From a virus: 20,361 bases of DNA. Made by a program: the position numbers and the translations under genes. Numbering within the stretch: position 1 is the first letter of the stretch; each line of letters opens with the position of its first letter. This document shows positions 12,710 to 19,830 of this stretch, one piece after another. The notes below the pieces were generated by a model. That model did not search any database. It was not told where the DNA came from and was given only the letters and a program-made list of their open reading frames with translations. The DNA is taken from the IMG/VR virus record IMGVR_UViG_3300025137_000401, positions 1 to 20,361 of that record. One strand, given 5' to 3'.

Positions 12710-13967
12710 AATATATAAGGATTATATAGAAGCTTGCGTTGAAGCTAGTTCAGATAGTCCTATCCCTAAAATCTTTAGGAGATGGGCAGCGCTATCATCA
12801 GTCGCAGGTGCTCTGGGTAGACGTGTCTGGTTTCCTATGGCGAACTACGATATACGATCTAATATATTCGTTGTCATGATTGCTGGACCTGGTCGTAACA
12901 AATCTGTTAGCCTAGTCCTACCATATACTAAGATATTTAGTAAGCTAACAACACCGCCTGGATCACAACCTGATCATGAACAATTCAACTCAGGCTTAGA
13001 TCAGTATGGTATGAGAGACTATCCTTTGTATTGTATACAAGATAGGATAACTCCTGAGAAGTTAGCAGTTGATATGTGTAAGTCTTCCCGTTGGGATATG
13101 AGATTGTCTACACCTAATGAAGAGTTTCATGATGGGTCTATGACGTTAGTAACATCTGAACTTGGTACATTCTTATCAAGGCATGAGAGATATTTACAAA
13201 TGTTTCTTACAGATATGTGGGATAGTAAAGAAGAATACTCACATAAGACTAAGACATCAGGTGAATATATTATCAAAGGACCATGTTTAAATTGGATAGC
13301 ATGTGCTACACCTGAGCAGTTTGTAGATAACTTACCCGAAGATGCTAGGTCTCAAGGTTTACTATCTAGAATTATTCCTGTGTTTTATGACGGTCCGAAA
13401 ATTCCTCAGTCTCTTTTACAAAAAAGAATTGATGATCAGACTGTTGTAAATTTAAGAGAAGATCTATCAGAGATATCTAAGATGTACGGACCAGCCCACT
13501 TTGATCCTACTGCATTTGACAAGATCAATCAAGACATTGAAGCAGGTCTAACACCTGAGCCTACTGATCCTAACCTTGCGGAGTATGCTCAACGTAGAGT
13601 ATCTCACTTTATTAAGATAGCCTTGTCTGTATCAGCATCCAATAGCCCTAGTAGAGTTATCACATGGGATCATTGGCAACGTACTAAAGACATTATGTTT
13701 GAGGTAGAAGAGCACATGCCTAAAGCATTGGCAGGTTTTGGTATGGGTAGGACTGGTAAGATTGCACAGGATATGAGTGTGTGGTTTAAAAATACTATGA
13801 TAACTAACGGCAATAAGTATATTCACTTGAAGAAATTCAAGAGGGAGTTGCTAAGGAAGATACCTAACCCTGGCGAACTGGAACAAACAGTGAAAGCTAT
13901 GGAAGATTCAGGCTACATTGAAGTAAAAGATGGGGTTGTTTTTCCTAAAGCACTTGAACACATTTGA
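12702..13967 (+). CDS. DUF3987/D5-like replicative helicase ATPase
   Basis: A 421-residue protein with NIFVVMIAGPGRNKSVSLVLPY (54-75) as the P-loop strand and loop, ending in Lys67-Ser68 but with Asn where most P-loops have Gly. MTLVTSELGTFLSR (147-160) has the Walker B-side Glu153. LNWIACATPEQF (196-207) looks like the sensor and GLLSRIIPVFYD (219-230) holds a likely arginine finger. This order fits the DUF3987/D5-like helicase group common in marine phages. The C-terminal ~80 residues resemble a winged helix (KYIHLKKFKRELL...MEDSGYIEV). No primase domain is seen. It follows the polymerase with an eight-base overlap and is the only replicative helicase candidate here. Confidence 0.65.
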   Translation: MTRIYKDYIEACVEASSDSPIPKIFRRWAALSSVAGALGRRVWFPMANYDIRSNIFVVMIAGPGRNKSVSLVLPYTKIFSKLTTPPGSQPDHEQFNSGLDQYGMRDYPLYCIQDRITPEKLAVDMCKSSRWDMRLSTPNEEFHDGSMTLVTSELGTFLSRHERYLQMFLTDMWDSKEEYSHKTKTSGEYIIKGPCLNWIACATPEQFVDNLPEDARSQGLLSRIIPVFYDGPKIPQSLLQKRIDDQTVVNLREDLSEISKMYGPAHFDPTAFDKINQDIEAGLTPEPTDPNLAEYAQRRVSHFIKIALSVSASNSPSRVITWDHWQRTKDIMFEVEEHMPKALAGFGMGRTGKIAQDMSVWFKNTMITNGNKYIHLKKFKRELLRKIPNPGELEQTVKAMEDSGYIEVKDGVVFPKALEHI

Positions 13968-13982
13968 TCAGTATGATACAAT
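13954..13982 (+). promoter_or_regulatory. promoter for nrdAB with extended -10
   Basis: TTGAAC (13954-13959), a 17-bp spacer and TACAAT (13977-13982) preceded by TGA, an extended -10. Transcription would start near 13989, about 40 bases before the nrdA ATG. It overlaps the end of the helicase gene. Confidence 0.5.
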
Positions 13983-14028
13983 GCAAAGTTCGACCCTCTA
14001 CAAACACAACATTCTTAAAGGAGAAAAA

Positions 14029-15783
14029 ATGAAAATAAATATAGACTACTCACGCGATAACCTCTTGACAACAGCAGGTAAAATGATACTGAAAGACAGG
14101 TATATGTTACCGACAGAGGCTAGTCCACAGGACGCTTTCGCACGAGCCTCAATAGCCTTTGCTGACGATGAAGCACATGCTCAAAGGTTATATGATTACT
14201 CGAGTAAGCTATGGTTTATGTTCGCTACTCCTATCTTATCTAATGGGGGCACCACAAGAGGGTTACCTATATCTTGTTTCTTAAACTACGTGGATGATTC
14301 GAGAGAAGGATTAGCAGATCACTACACAGAAAACATTTGGTTGTCTAGTATGGGTGGAGGAATAGGCGGTTACTGGGGAGCAATTCGATCACAAGGAATG
14401 GCAACCAGCATTGGTAACAAAACTACAGGAGTGATACCTTTCATGCATGTGGTTGATTCTCAGATGACTGCCTTCCATCAAGGAGCAACGAGACGAGGAA
14501 GCTATGCAGCTTACATGGATGTAGCACATCCTGAGATAATAGAATTTATTGAGATGCGTAAGCCAACTGGTGGGGACATACATAGAAAGAATTTAAATTT
14601 ACATCACGGTATTAATATATCAGATAAGTTTATGGAAGCAGTACAAGATGGAAAGCCTTGGGATTTAATTGATCCACATACTCAACAAGTTATTAATACT
14701 ATAGATGCACGTACGTTGTGGATTAAAATATTAGAAACAAGAGTAGCAACAGGAGAACCTTATCTTTGTTTTGTTGATACAGTTAATGAAGCACTACCTC
14801 AATCACAAAAAGATTTAGGTTTAAAGTTTAATCATTCTAATTTATGTTCAGAGATTACATTACCTACTGCTATGGATAGAACTGCAGTATGTTGTTTGTC
14901 TTCTACTAACTTAGAATTTTATGATGAGTGGAAAGACAATCCATTATTCATAGAGGATTTGGTACGTATGCTTGATAATGTTCTTGAACATTTCATAGCC
15001 AATGCTCCACAGTATATGTGGAAAGCCGTGAACAGTGCACGTCATGAGCGTGCTATAGGACTGGGGGCTATGGGTTTACATACATACTTCCAAAAGAAAG
15101 GCTTGCCCTTTGATGGTCCTATGTCTAAAGATATTAACCACAATATCTTCAAGCATATAAACAAACAAGCTCAACTCGCAAACTATAAGTTGGGAACTGA
15201 GAGAGGTTCCCCTTCAGATATGGAGGGCACGGGCAAAAGACACTCCCATGTGATCGCTATTGCGCCTAATGCATCTTCATCTATTATCTGTGGGGGTACT
15301 TCTCCATCAGTAGAACCTATGCGAGCTAACTCTTTTTCTCAGAAAACTTTGACAGGTACGTTTGAAATACGTAACAAGTATCTAGAGAAACGATTGATAG
15401 AACTCAATAGAAATAATAAAGAAGTATGGAAATCTGTTACTACTAATGGTGGTAGTGTTCAACACTTTGACTTCTTAACAGAAGAAGATAAGCGTGTCTT
15501 TAAAACTGCTATTGAAATGGATCAGAATATATTAATAGAATTTGCAGGAGACAGGCAACAATTTATATGCCAATCGCAAAGCTTGAATATATTTTTAAGA
15601 CCTGATGTCAACTCTAAAGAGTTACATCTAATACACTTCAGAGCATGGAAGAATAAAGTGAAGACTTTATACTACTTAAGAAGCCAAGCATTGAAGAAGG
15701 TAGAAAACTTAACAACAAAGATTGAACGTACAGTACGCCCTGACTTCCAAACAGAAGAAGAGTGTGTTGCATGTCAAGCGTAA
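14029..15783 (+). CDS. nrdA: class Ia ribonucleoside-diphosphate reductase, large subunit
   Basis: Key catalytic residues are all visible: C83 (PISCFL) and C288 or C289 (VCCLSSTNLE) as the redox pair, N271-C273-E275 in NLCSEITLP with the thiyl Cys273, Y548-Y549 (TLYYLRSQ) for radical transfer, and a C-terminal C-x2-C (579/582, ECVAC) that exchanges with glutaredoxin. At 584 residues it is shorter than the bacterial enzyme and lacks the N-terminal ATP cone, so it should resist dATP shut-down, as is common for phage enzymes. The start at ATG 14029 follows AAAGGAG (14017-14023); the frame is open further upstream but without a site. It converts NDPs to dNDPs with NrdB and the glutaredoxin at 7985. 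Confidence 0.95.
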   Translation: MKINIDYSRDNLLTTAGKMILKDRYMLPTEASPQDAFARASIAFADDEAHAQRLYDYSSKLWFMFATPILSNGGTTRGLPISCFLNYVDDSREGLADHYTENIWLSSMGGGIGGYWGAIRSQGMATSIGNKTTGVIPFMHVVDSQMTAFHQGATRRGSYAAYMDVAHPEIIEFIEMRKPTGGDIHRKNLNLHHGINISDKFMEAVQDGKPWDLIDPHTQQVINTIDARTLWIKILETRVATGEPYLCFVDTVNEALPQSQKDLGLKFNHSNLCSEITLPTAMDRTAVCCLSSTNLEFYDEWKDNPLFIEDLVRMLDNVLEHFIANAPQYMWKAVNSARHERAIGLGAMGLHTYFQKKGLPFDGPMSKDINHNIFKHINKQAQLANYKLGTERGSPSDMEGTGKRHSHVIAIAPNASSSIICGGTSPSVEPMRANSFSQKTLTGTFEIRNKYLEKRLIELNRNNKEVWKSVTTNGGSVQHFDFLTEEDKRVFKTAIEMDQNILIEFAGDRQQFICQSQSLNIFLRPDVNSKELHLIHFRAWKNKVKTLYYLRSQALKKVENLTTKIERTVRPDFQTEEECVACQA

Positions 15784-15801
15784 ATAACAAAGGAGAAATA
15801 A

Positions 15802-16761
15802 ATGTCAGTATTTGAAGGACGAGAATATTATAAACCGTTTGAATACCCGTGGGCTTTCGAAGCTTACGATCAACAACAGAAGATGCACTGGTTACCCAGT
15901 GAAGTTCCATTACATGAAGATGTGAATGACTGGAACTCAAAGATGAGTGAGCCAGAAAAAAACTTAGTAAAACAAATCTTAACTTTCTTTACACAAGGTG
16001 ATGTAGATATAGCACAGGCCTATATGGATGTGTATATACCCATGTTTAAAAAACCTGAAGTGCGTATGATGTTATCCGCTATTGCTACATCAGAGGCTAA
16101 CCATGCGCACAGTTACTCTTTACTTAACGATACTATAGGTATGGATGACAGAGAGTACAAAGCATTTCAAGAATACAAAGAGATGGCAGACAAACATAAT
16201 TATTTATGGGAGAGTAAGGGTGGTAATGATAATCAAAAAGTTATCAGAGACATGGCAGTCTTCTCTGCATTTGGTGAGGGCTTACAATTGTTTGGGTCAT
16301 TCATCATGCTGTTAAACTTTCAAAGGTTTGGTAAGATGAAAGGTATGGGACAGATTGTTGCATGGTCTATCAGAGATGAGAACCATCACGTAGAAAATAT
16401 GTTAAAGCTATTTCATACTATACTAGATGAACAACCAGAGCTTTGGAATGATGACTTTAAGAAGTCACTCTACGATATATGTAGGGATATGGTAACTCTC
16501 GAAGAGAAGTTTATTGACCTGGCATTTAACCAAGGACCTGTTGAAGGACTGACTGCTGAAGATGTGAAGAAGTATATACACTACATGGCAGACAGAAGAT
16601 TACTACAGCTAGGACTCAAGCCTAACTATGGTGTCAAAGAAAACCCATTAGATTGGGTAGACTATGTAGTCAATGGACAGGCTCATGAGAACTTCTTTGA
16701 GACTAGATCAACTGAGTATGCTAAGGGTGCAGTACAAGGTAACTGGTCTGATGCGTTTTAA
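15802..16761 (+). CDS. nrdB: class Ia ribonucleotide reductase, small (radical) subunit
   Basis: A 319-residue ferritin-like di-iron protein. Metal ligands are seen as an Asp in TQGDVD (67 or 69), E98 and H101 in SEANHAHSY, E159 in AFGEGLQLF, and E193 and H196 in RDENHH. Tyr105 lies at the spacing of the radical tyrosine (E-x2-H-x3-Y), so this is a standard tyrosyl-radical subunit and not a Phe-type variant. AAAGGAG (15788-15794) lies seven bases before ATG. It follows nrdA by 18 bases in one operon. The C-terminal residues (GNWSDAF) should dock in NrdA. Confidence 0.95.
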   Translation: MSVFEGREYYKPFEYPWAFEAYDQQQKMHWLPSEVPLHEDVNDWNSKMSEPEKNLVKQILTFFTQGDVDIAQAYMDVYIPMFKKPEVRMMLSAIATSEANHAHSYSLLNDTIGMDDREYKAFQEYKEMADKHNYLWESKGGNDNQKVIRDMAVFSAFGEGLQLFGSFIMLLNFQRFGKMKGMGQIVAWSIRDENHHVENMLKLFHTILDEQPELWNDDFKKSLYDICRDMVTLEEKFIDLAFNQGPVEGLTAEDVKKYIHYMADRRLLQLGLKPNYGVKENPLDWVDYVVNGQAHENFFETRSTEYAKGAVQGNWSDAF

Positions 16762-16763
16762 TG

Positions 16764-16792
16764 TTGACAAATAGTATCAACTATGCTATACT
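16764..16792 (+). promoter_or_regulatory. consensus sigma70 promoter after nrdB
   Basis: Perfect TTGACA (16764-16769), a 17-bp spacer and TATACT (16787-16792) preceded by TGC, an extended -10. It begins two bases after the nrdB stop and predicts a start near 16799. It is the strongest promoter seen in the window. Confidence 0.8.
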
Positions 16793-16798
16793 TAATTT

Positions 16799-16915
16799 AA
16801 TAAGTGGGGGGCACAAAGAACCTTTCGAGCCTTAGATGAAATATTTAAGGAAAGTTTGGGGATACTCAACTTCCACACCGAGTGAAGGGCAGATTGAAAA
16901 GTCTGCCCTTTTTTT
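16799..16915 (+). ncRNA. candidate small noncoding RNA or attenuated leader (~117 nt)
   Basis: Bounded by the consensus promoter at 16764-16792 and a perfect intrinsic terminator at 16885-16915. The sequence contains no gene with a ribosome site; a 30-codon frame from 16836 lacks one and runs through the terminator. Local pairing is possible: CCTTA (16830-16834) with TAAGG, extended outward by CTTT/AAAG. G-rich stretches lie near the 5' end and at about 16857. No known RNA family (tmRNA, 6S, tRNA) is recognised. The next gene's ribosome site is only about five bases past the terminator, so it may instead be a regulatory leader for the genes at 16930 and 17100. Confidence 0.6.
16885..16915 (+). 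terminator. perfect intrinsic terminator
   Basis: AAGGGCAGA (16885-16893) pairs with TCTGCCCTT (16902-16910), nine uninterrupted pairs around an eight-base loop, followed by seven T residues (16909-16915). This is the clearest rho-independent terminator of the window. Confidence 0.9.
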
Positions 16916-16929
16916 ATTCAGGAGATAAA

Positions 16930-17112
16930 ATGAAACAGTTTACTTACCCACAGACCACACCATACGACAGCCTTGCAAAAACGCTATACCAGTCATTCAC
17001 TAATTTCCAGTTGACTAAACGCTTCAAGTTTGATAGACTCTCGATCAAGGATAAGGACTATTGGAGAGCCTTAGCCGAGATATCCAAACGGGAGAAACTA
17101 TGGAAAACGTAA
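16930..17112 (+). CDS. small basic hypothetical protein, 60 aa
   Basis: ATG 16930 follows CAGGAG (16919-16924); an earlier in-frame ATG at 16882 lies within the terminator hairpin and is rejected. The product begins MKQFTYPQTTPYDSLAKTL and is rich in Lys, Tyr and Phe, with LSIKDKDYWRALAEISKREKLWKT at its end. It is soluble and probably helical, with no known family. Its expression depends on read-through of the terminator 15 bases upstream or on control of that hairpin. Confidence 0.6.
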   Translation: MKQFTYPQTTPYDSLAKTLYQSFTNFQLTKRFKFDRLSIKDKDYWRALAEISKREKLWKT

Positions 17113-17297
17113 AGAACAATGTGTTTAGTATGACAAGATTATCTATTGATAAGTTTATCAATATGTTTGAAACTAAAAATACTAGCGCGGAAAAAGAACT
17201 CGAACTGTTTGTCAAGAACGAGTATAAAGATGATTGGCAATGGGCATTAGCCTACTACAGAGACTTTAAAGTCTTTCCTAGAAACTACATCAAGTAG
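17100..17297 (+). CDS. small hypothetical protein, 65 aa
   Basis: ATG 17100 is preceded by GGGAG (17090-17094) and overlaps the previous gene by 13 bases; an in-frame ATG at 17061 has no good site. The protein runs MENVKNNVFSMTRLSIDKF and ends WQWALAYYRDFKVFPRNYIK, an aromatic-rich helix. Family unknown. It is the last rightward gene before the convergent junction and ends about 17 bases before the shared hairpin terminator. Confidence 0.6.
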   Translation: MENVKNNVFSMTRLSIDKFINMFETKNTSAEKELELFVKNEYKDDWQWALAYYRDFKVFPRNYIK

Positions 17298-17313
17298 TCA
17301 ATAGATCAGAGAA

Positions 17314-17337
17314 GCTGGGTAGTGAAAACTACCTAGT
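17314..17337. terminator. bidirectional hairpin at the convergent junction
   Basis: GCTGGGTAGT (17314-17323) and ACTACCTAGT (17328-17337) pair through ten positions with two G-U pairs, around a GAAA tetraloop. The six inner pairs are perfect on both strands. It lies between rightward and leftward genes and overlaps the stop of the leftward gene at 17333. T-tracts are poor (TCTTGCTCTTT on the right), so termination may be partial. Confidence 0.6.
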
Positions 17338-17971
17338 CTTGCTCTTTAAATTCATAGAAGAAATTGTTATCGTCACCTGCGGTATACTTAGATTTACTCT
17401 CAACACCATACTCAATAGTAGATACCTTGTAATCAGGGAACCTCATCTTCTTAGGTGATAAAGATTTGTCATAGAATATGACGCGGTTATTAGGCTGAGC
17501 AGCGAAGTATCCATTGTCTAATTGAATAATATTAAAAGACTTATGCTGTGTAGGTATCTCAGAATACCCCACATCTGGTATGTTGTACTCAGGATGACAA
17601 CTATCTATGGTGTATAAATACTCACCAAAATAAAAATTCCCGTTAGGAGCCTTGTATTTACATTTACCTGACCCTACACTCACCTTTTGTATAATTGAGA
17701 TGTGATAGCTAAAAGCGTCCCATAATTCAAGGTCTTCCAGCTGCATCTCTTCTTTGGTTTCTTTCCAAACGAACGCGGATATAGGAAGCTTATCGTATAA
17801 AGCGCCAGTCTCATAGAGATATGTCTCAAAGTACAGGGCTCTACCCTGTATAGACTTAACTGTTATCCATATACCTGGCTCGTATTCACCGTGCCCCTTC
17901 TCAAAGTCATAGAGATATTCCTTCTTAACAAGGACTTCAGTCGGTGGTATGTTAGCTACAAGAAATGACAT
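17333..17971 (-). CDS. conserved phage protein of unknown function, 212 aa
   Basis: Begins MSFLVANIPPTEVLVKKEYL and continues with GHGEYEPGIWITVKSIQGRALYFETYL and ALYDKLPISAFVW. I recall this style of protein from other marine and T7-like phages, where it is hypothetical and lies near lysis or structural genes. It is largely beta-rich, with many Tyr and Phe residues, two Cys (CKYKAP and DSCHPEY) and no membrane span or signal peptide. Its start shares bases with the preceding stop (TAATG), so it is the distal gene of the lysis operon. It may be a virion-associated or late protein; no motif shows this directly. Confidence 0.7.
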   Translation of the reverse strand: MSFLVANIPPTEVLVKKEYLYDFEKGHGEYEPGIWITVKSIQGRALYFETYLYETGALYDKLPISAFVWKETKEEMQLEDLELWDAFSYHISIIQKVSVGSGKCKYKAPNGNFYFGEYLYTIDSCHPEYNIPDVGYSEIPTQHKSFNIIQLDNGYFAAQPNNRVIFYDKSLSPKKMRFPDYKVSTIEYGVESKSKYTAGDDNNFFYEFKEQD

Positions 17972-18201
17972 TAGCTTCTGTACTTATCTAATGTGTCAAT
18001 AGAAAAAGTATCCACACAATTGTAGTAGAATCCGCCACCATCAACAAAGATATCTTCAATCTCTTGAGCTATATCAAATCCTTCAAACATACAAGTGTCA
18101 AAGCTTGCGTGTACAGGTTCACCCATAATTCTTACGCAACTCTTCTCTTCATATTCATCACCAGGTAAACAAAGTTGAGCAAGCAGTACCCACTTAAGCA
18201 T
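17971..18201 (-). CDS. small Cys-containing, possibly exported protein, 76 aa
   Basis: The first ~13 residues (MLKWVLLAQLCLP) are a short basic-hydrophobic start like a weak signal sequence. The rest is acidic with Cys at 22, 37 and 62, so disulfides are possible if it is exported. It starts eight bases inside the end of the lysozyme gene and ends in a TAATG junction with the next. Position suggests a late or lysis-related role, such as a periplasmic helper, but no spanin, lipobox or known family is recognised. Confidence 0.5.
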   Translation of the reverse strand: MLKWVLLAQLCLPGDEYEEKSCVRIMGEPVHASFDTCMFEGFDIAQEIEDIFVDGGGFYYNCVDTFSIDTLDKYRS

Positions 18202-18643
18202 CAGCTTGTGCCCTGATTATTGAAGAGAGTTCCTCAGCACGGTGCGGAGTTTGTTTACTCCACCTAGAGTCGAGCATCTCATCTGCCGCACCATTGTACT
18301 GAAGTTTGGATAAGTTCAATAAGAACTTCTTGAATTTCCTAACTCCGCTTTCACCAAGTTGGAATACCATTTCGATTAGAACTTCGAAAACCACTGCTCT
18401 ATGCTCGTTAATGTGGATATCACAATCCGCAGCAATACGCATAGCGCCCTGGCTAGCATTTTCCAGATCGTGCTGAAAGGTATCTTCAAGCTGATCCACA
18501 CTATATTCAATGCCTTCTTCATAGTCGTCCTCCTTTGTTATCAAATGGCCCCACCCTATCGTAGCCTTACCAAGTGAGTCTTTATAAATGAAAGATCTAA
18601 ACCCTTCATGTTCTTTTATTCTCTCCTCTAAATTTTTTTTCAT
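18194..18643 (-). CDS. T4-type lysozyme endolysin
   Basis: Residues 9-33 (IKEHEGFRSFIYKDSLGKA and TIGWGH) contain the E-8aa-D-5aa-T catalytic triad of T4-type lysozymes: E13, D22 and T28. It should cut the peptidoglycan glycan strand between MurNAc and GlcNAc at the end of infection. At 149 residues it has one domain. There is no signal peptide, so it would need the holin encoded directly upstream (TAATG junction). AAAAGGAG lies upstream of the ATG. Length and motif are normal for the family. Confidence 0.9.
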   Translation of the reverse strand: MKKNLEERIKEHEGFRSFIYKDSLGKATIGWGHLITKEDDYEEGIEYSVDQLEDTFQHDLENASQGAMRIAADCDIHINEHRAVVFEVLIEMVFQLGESGVRKFKKFLLNLSKLQYNGAADEMLDSRWSKQTPHRAEELSSIIRAQADA

Positions 18644-19056
18644 TACTTAGCAACTCCTTTTACTTTCTCAAAACTTCTAATGCCAGCCATTCCCAATAGA
18701 GCCATGACTAAAGGCATCAATGTACCCATGTCTAGTGCAGGTAACTCTTGTGTTTGTACATCGAATACTGCTAGAAAGAATATGAGAAAATTCTTAATGA
18801 CATATTCCCATGCGATTGCGAGAGCACAGGAGAATCCAATGAGCGGTCTCCATGAACGCTGCAAGAAACCAGAGATACCACCAGAAGTAGACTTAGCATC
18901 TGCCAAATTGATTTGGCTCTGTGCCTGATTAAGTGTGGCTTCAATTTCTTTAAGTTTAATTTTTGCATTATTCTTTTCATCTTCACTTGTGTGAACAGAA
19001 TCTATTATAGATCCTACTGTTTTAACAAGGCCTCCGCCTAATAATTTATCTAACAT
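18643..19056 (-). CDS. 3TM-type phage holin
   Basis: A 137-residue protein: an N-terminal Gly-rich segment, a charged coiled-coil-like stretch (TSEDEKNNAKIKLKEIEATLNQAQSQINL, ~23-51), then the family pattern GFLQRSWRPLIGFSCALAIAWEY with a first clear membrane helix (~72-97) and a second near MGTLMPLVMALLGMAGIRSFEKVKG (~110-134). This matches the Phage_holin_3TMs family. It should form the inner-membrane lesion that releases the lysozyme encoded next. AGGAAGG lies upstream, and the start sits in the stop of the preceding gene (TAATG). Strong by pattern and position. Confidence 0.85.
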   Translation of the reverse strand: MLDKLLGGGLVKTVGSIIDSVHTSEDEKNNAKIKLKEIEATLNQAQSQINLADAKSTSGGISGFLQRSWRPLIGFSCALAIAWEYVIKNFLIFFLAVFDVQTQELPALDMGTLMPLVMALLGMAGIRSFEKVKGVAK

Positions 19057-19319
19057 TATGTAACCTTCCTGTACTTCTTAACTTTCTTCTTAATGTTCTT
19101 AGGCTGTGCAACAAATTGTTTACCTTGGGCTTTACCTTTTCTTTTAGCAGCAGATGTTGCAGCATACTCACTAGCTGATAAACTCTTAATAGCAGATGAA
19201 GGTAAGTATCTCTCACCTGTCGCCTTCGGTCCTTGAGTAGAGGGCTTACCTGATTTGGTACGCCACTTCTGTTTAGTCCATGCCTTTAAACTTCTTTGTG
19301 GTTTTTTAAGACCAGGCAT
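19056..19319 (-). CDS. lysine-rich small protein (DUF5872-like), 87 aa
   Basis: Residues 10-60 follow a pattern I recall from marine phages and algal-virus proteins (DUF5872-like): SLKAWTKQKWRTKSGKPS, then ATGERYLPSSAIKSLSASEYAATSAAKR. Twenty of 87 residues are Lys and the C-terminus is a poly-basic tail (IKKKVKKYRK). It should bind nucleic acid or another acidic partner; the precise role is unknown. TAATG junctions join it to the genes on either side. It belongs to a series of five basic proteins. Confidence 0.7.
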   Translation of the reverse strand: MPGLKKPQRSLKAWTKQKWRTKSGKPSTQGPKATGERYLPSSAIKSLSASEYAATSAAKRKGKAQGKQFVAQPKNIKKKVKKYRKVT

Positions 19320-19417
19320 TAGAAACCTTTTTTATTTTTTTTCTTTGCAGGCTTAGTACAATCACATTGTTTAATGTGAAAGATAGTACAGATGACTGAT
19401 CTAATATATTTCATCAT
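19319..19417 (-). CDS. tiny basic Cys-containing protein, 32 aa
   Basis: ATG at 19417 follows a strong AAGGAGGAGG on the minus strand (19427-19436) and overlaps the preceding stop (ATGA, 19414-19417). The product begins MMKYIRSVICTIFHIKQCDC and ends in TKPAKKKNKKGF; eight of 32 residues are Lys and three are Cys. A second ATG at 19414 is possible. The TAA overlaps the next ATG (TAATG). The tight junctions and strong ribosome site make a gene likely despite its size. Function unknown. Confidence 0.55.
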   Translation of the reverse strand: MMKYIRSVICTIFHIKQCDCTKPAKKKNKKGF

Positions 19418-19596
19418 GATTTATAACCTCCTCCTTTTGCTTTGTAAGACTTGGCTAACATCTGCGCTTTTCTTGCAGACCACTGACCAGGGGAACCCCC
19501 CTTGCCTCCAGCTTTTATCCTATTAAACAAAGCTTTCCTCATAGTAGGCTTGGTATAATTACCTGCTTTATTTACTGTTGATTTTTTTGCGGACAT
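19414..19596 (-). CDS. small basic protein, 60 aa
   Basis: Contains the run YTKPTMRKALFNRIKAGGKG followed by GSPGQWSARKAQMLAKSYKAKGGGYK. This Gly/Lys-rich block is one I recall from proteins in other marine phages and large algal viruses, always uncharacterised. Twelve of 60 residues are Lys. Its start lies within the end of the 86-residue gene (29-base overlap). Probably nucleic-acid binding by charge; unproven. Confidence 0.65.
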   Translation of the reverse strand: MSAKKSTVNKAGNYTKPTMRKALFNRIKAGGKGGSPGQWSARKAQMLAKSYKAKGGGYKS

Positions 19597-19828
19597 AACT
19601 AACTACCTTCTTCAGCTTAGGTGACATGCTAACAGGACCACCATCAGGCTTAACTCTTTTTTTACCTCGGTTCTTAATAGCTTTAAAATCTGCACCTGTT
19701 ATTTTATTTTTAGGAGCAGCTTTATTTGCTATAGCTTTTTGCTTAGGAGATAATTTCTTACCGCCTGGGGCATTTGCTTTAGGTTTATTTTTGGTAGTCT
19801 GATATAGACTAGCTCTAGACATAGCCAT
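19568..19828 (-). CDS. small lysine-rich protein, 86 aa
   Basis: Twenty-one of 86 residues are Lys; Pro, Ala and Gly are also common (NKPKANAPGGKKLSPKQKAI). The end, PVSMSPKLKKVVSYVRKKINSK, could form one amphipathic helix. No known domain. It starts two bases after the 128-residue gene's stop and overlaps the next gene by 29 bases. Low-complexity basic composition like histone tails suggests DNA or RNA contact. Confidence 0.6.
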   Translation of the reverse strand: MAMSRASLYQTTKNKPKANAPGGKKLSPKQKAIANKAAPKNKITGADFKAIKNRGKKRVKPDGGPVSMSPKLKKVVSYVRKKINSK

Positions 19829-19830
19829 TA

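Noticed and set aside
16810-16880. tRNA-like T-arm (TTTCGAGCC) near 16823
   Set aside because: No matching acceptor stem, D-arm or anticodon arm can be formed around it, and the upstream half would overlap the promoter.
16836-16928. 30-codon frame inside the noncoding transcript
   Set aside because: It has no ribosome site and runs through the terminator hairpin, so it is more likely chance.
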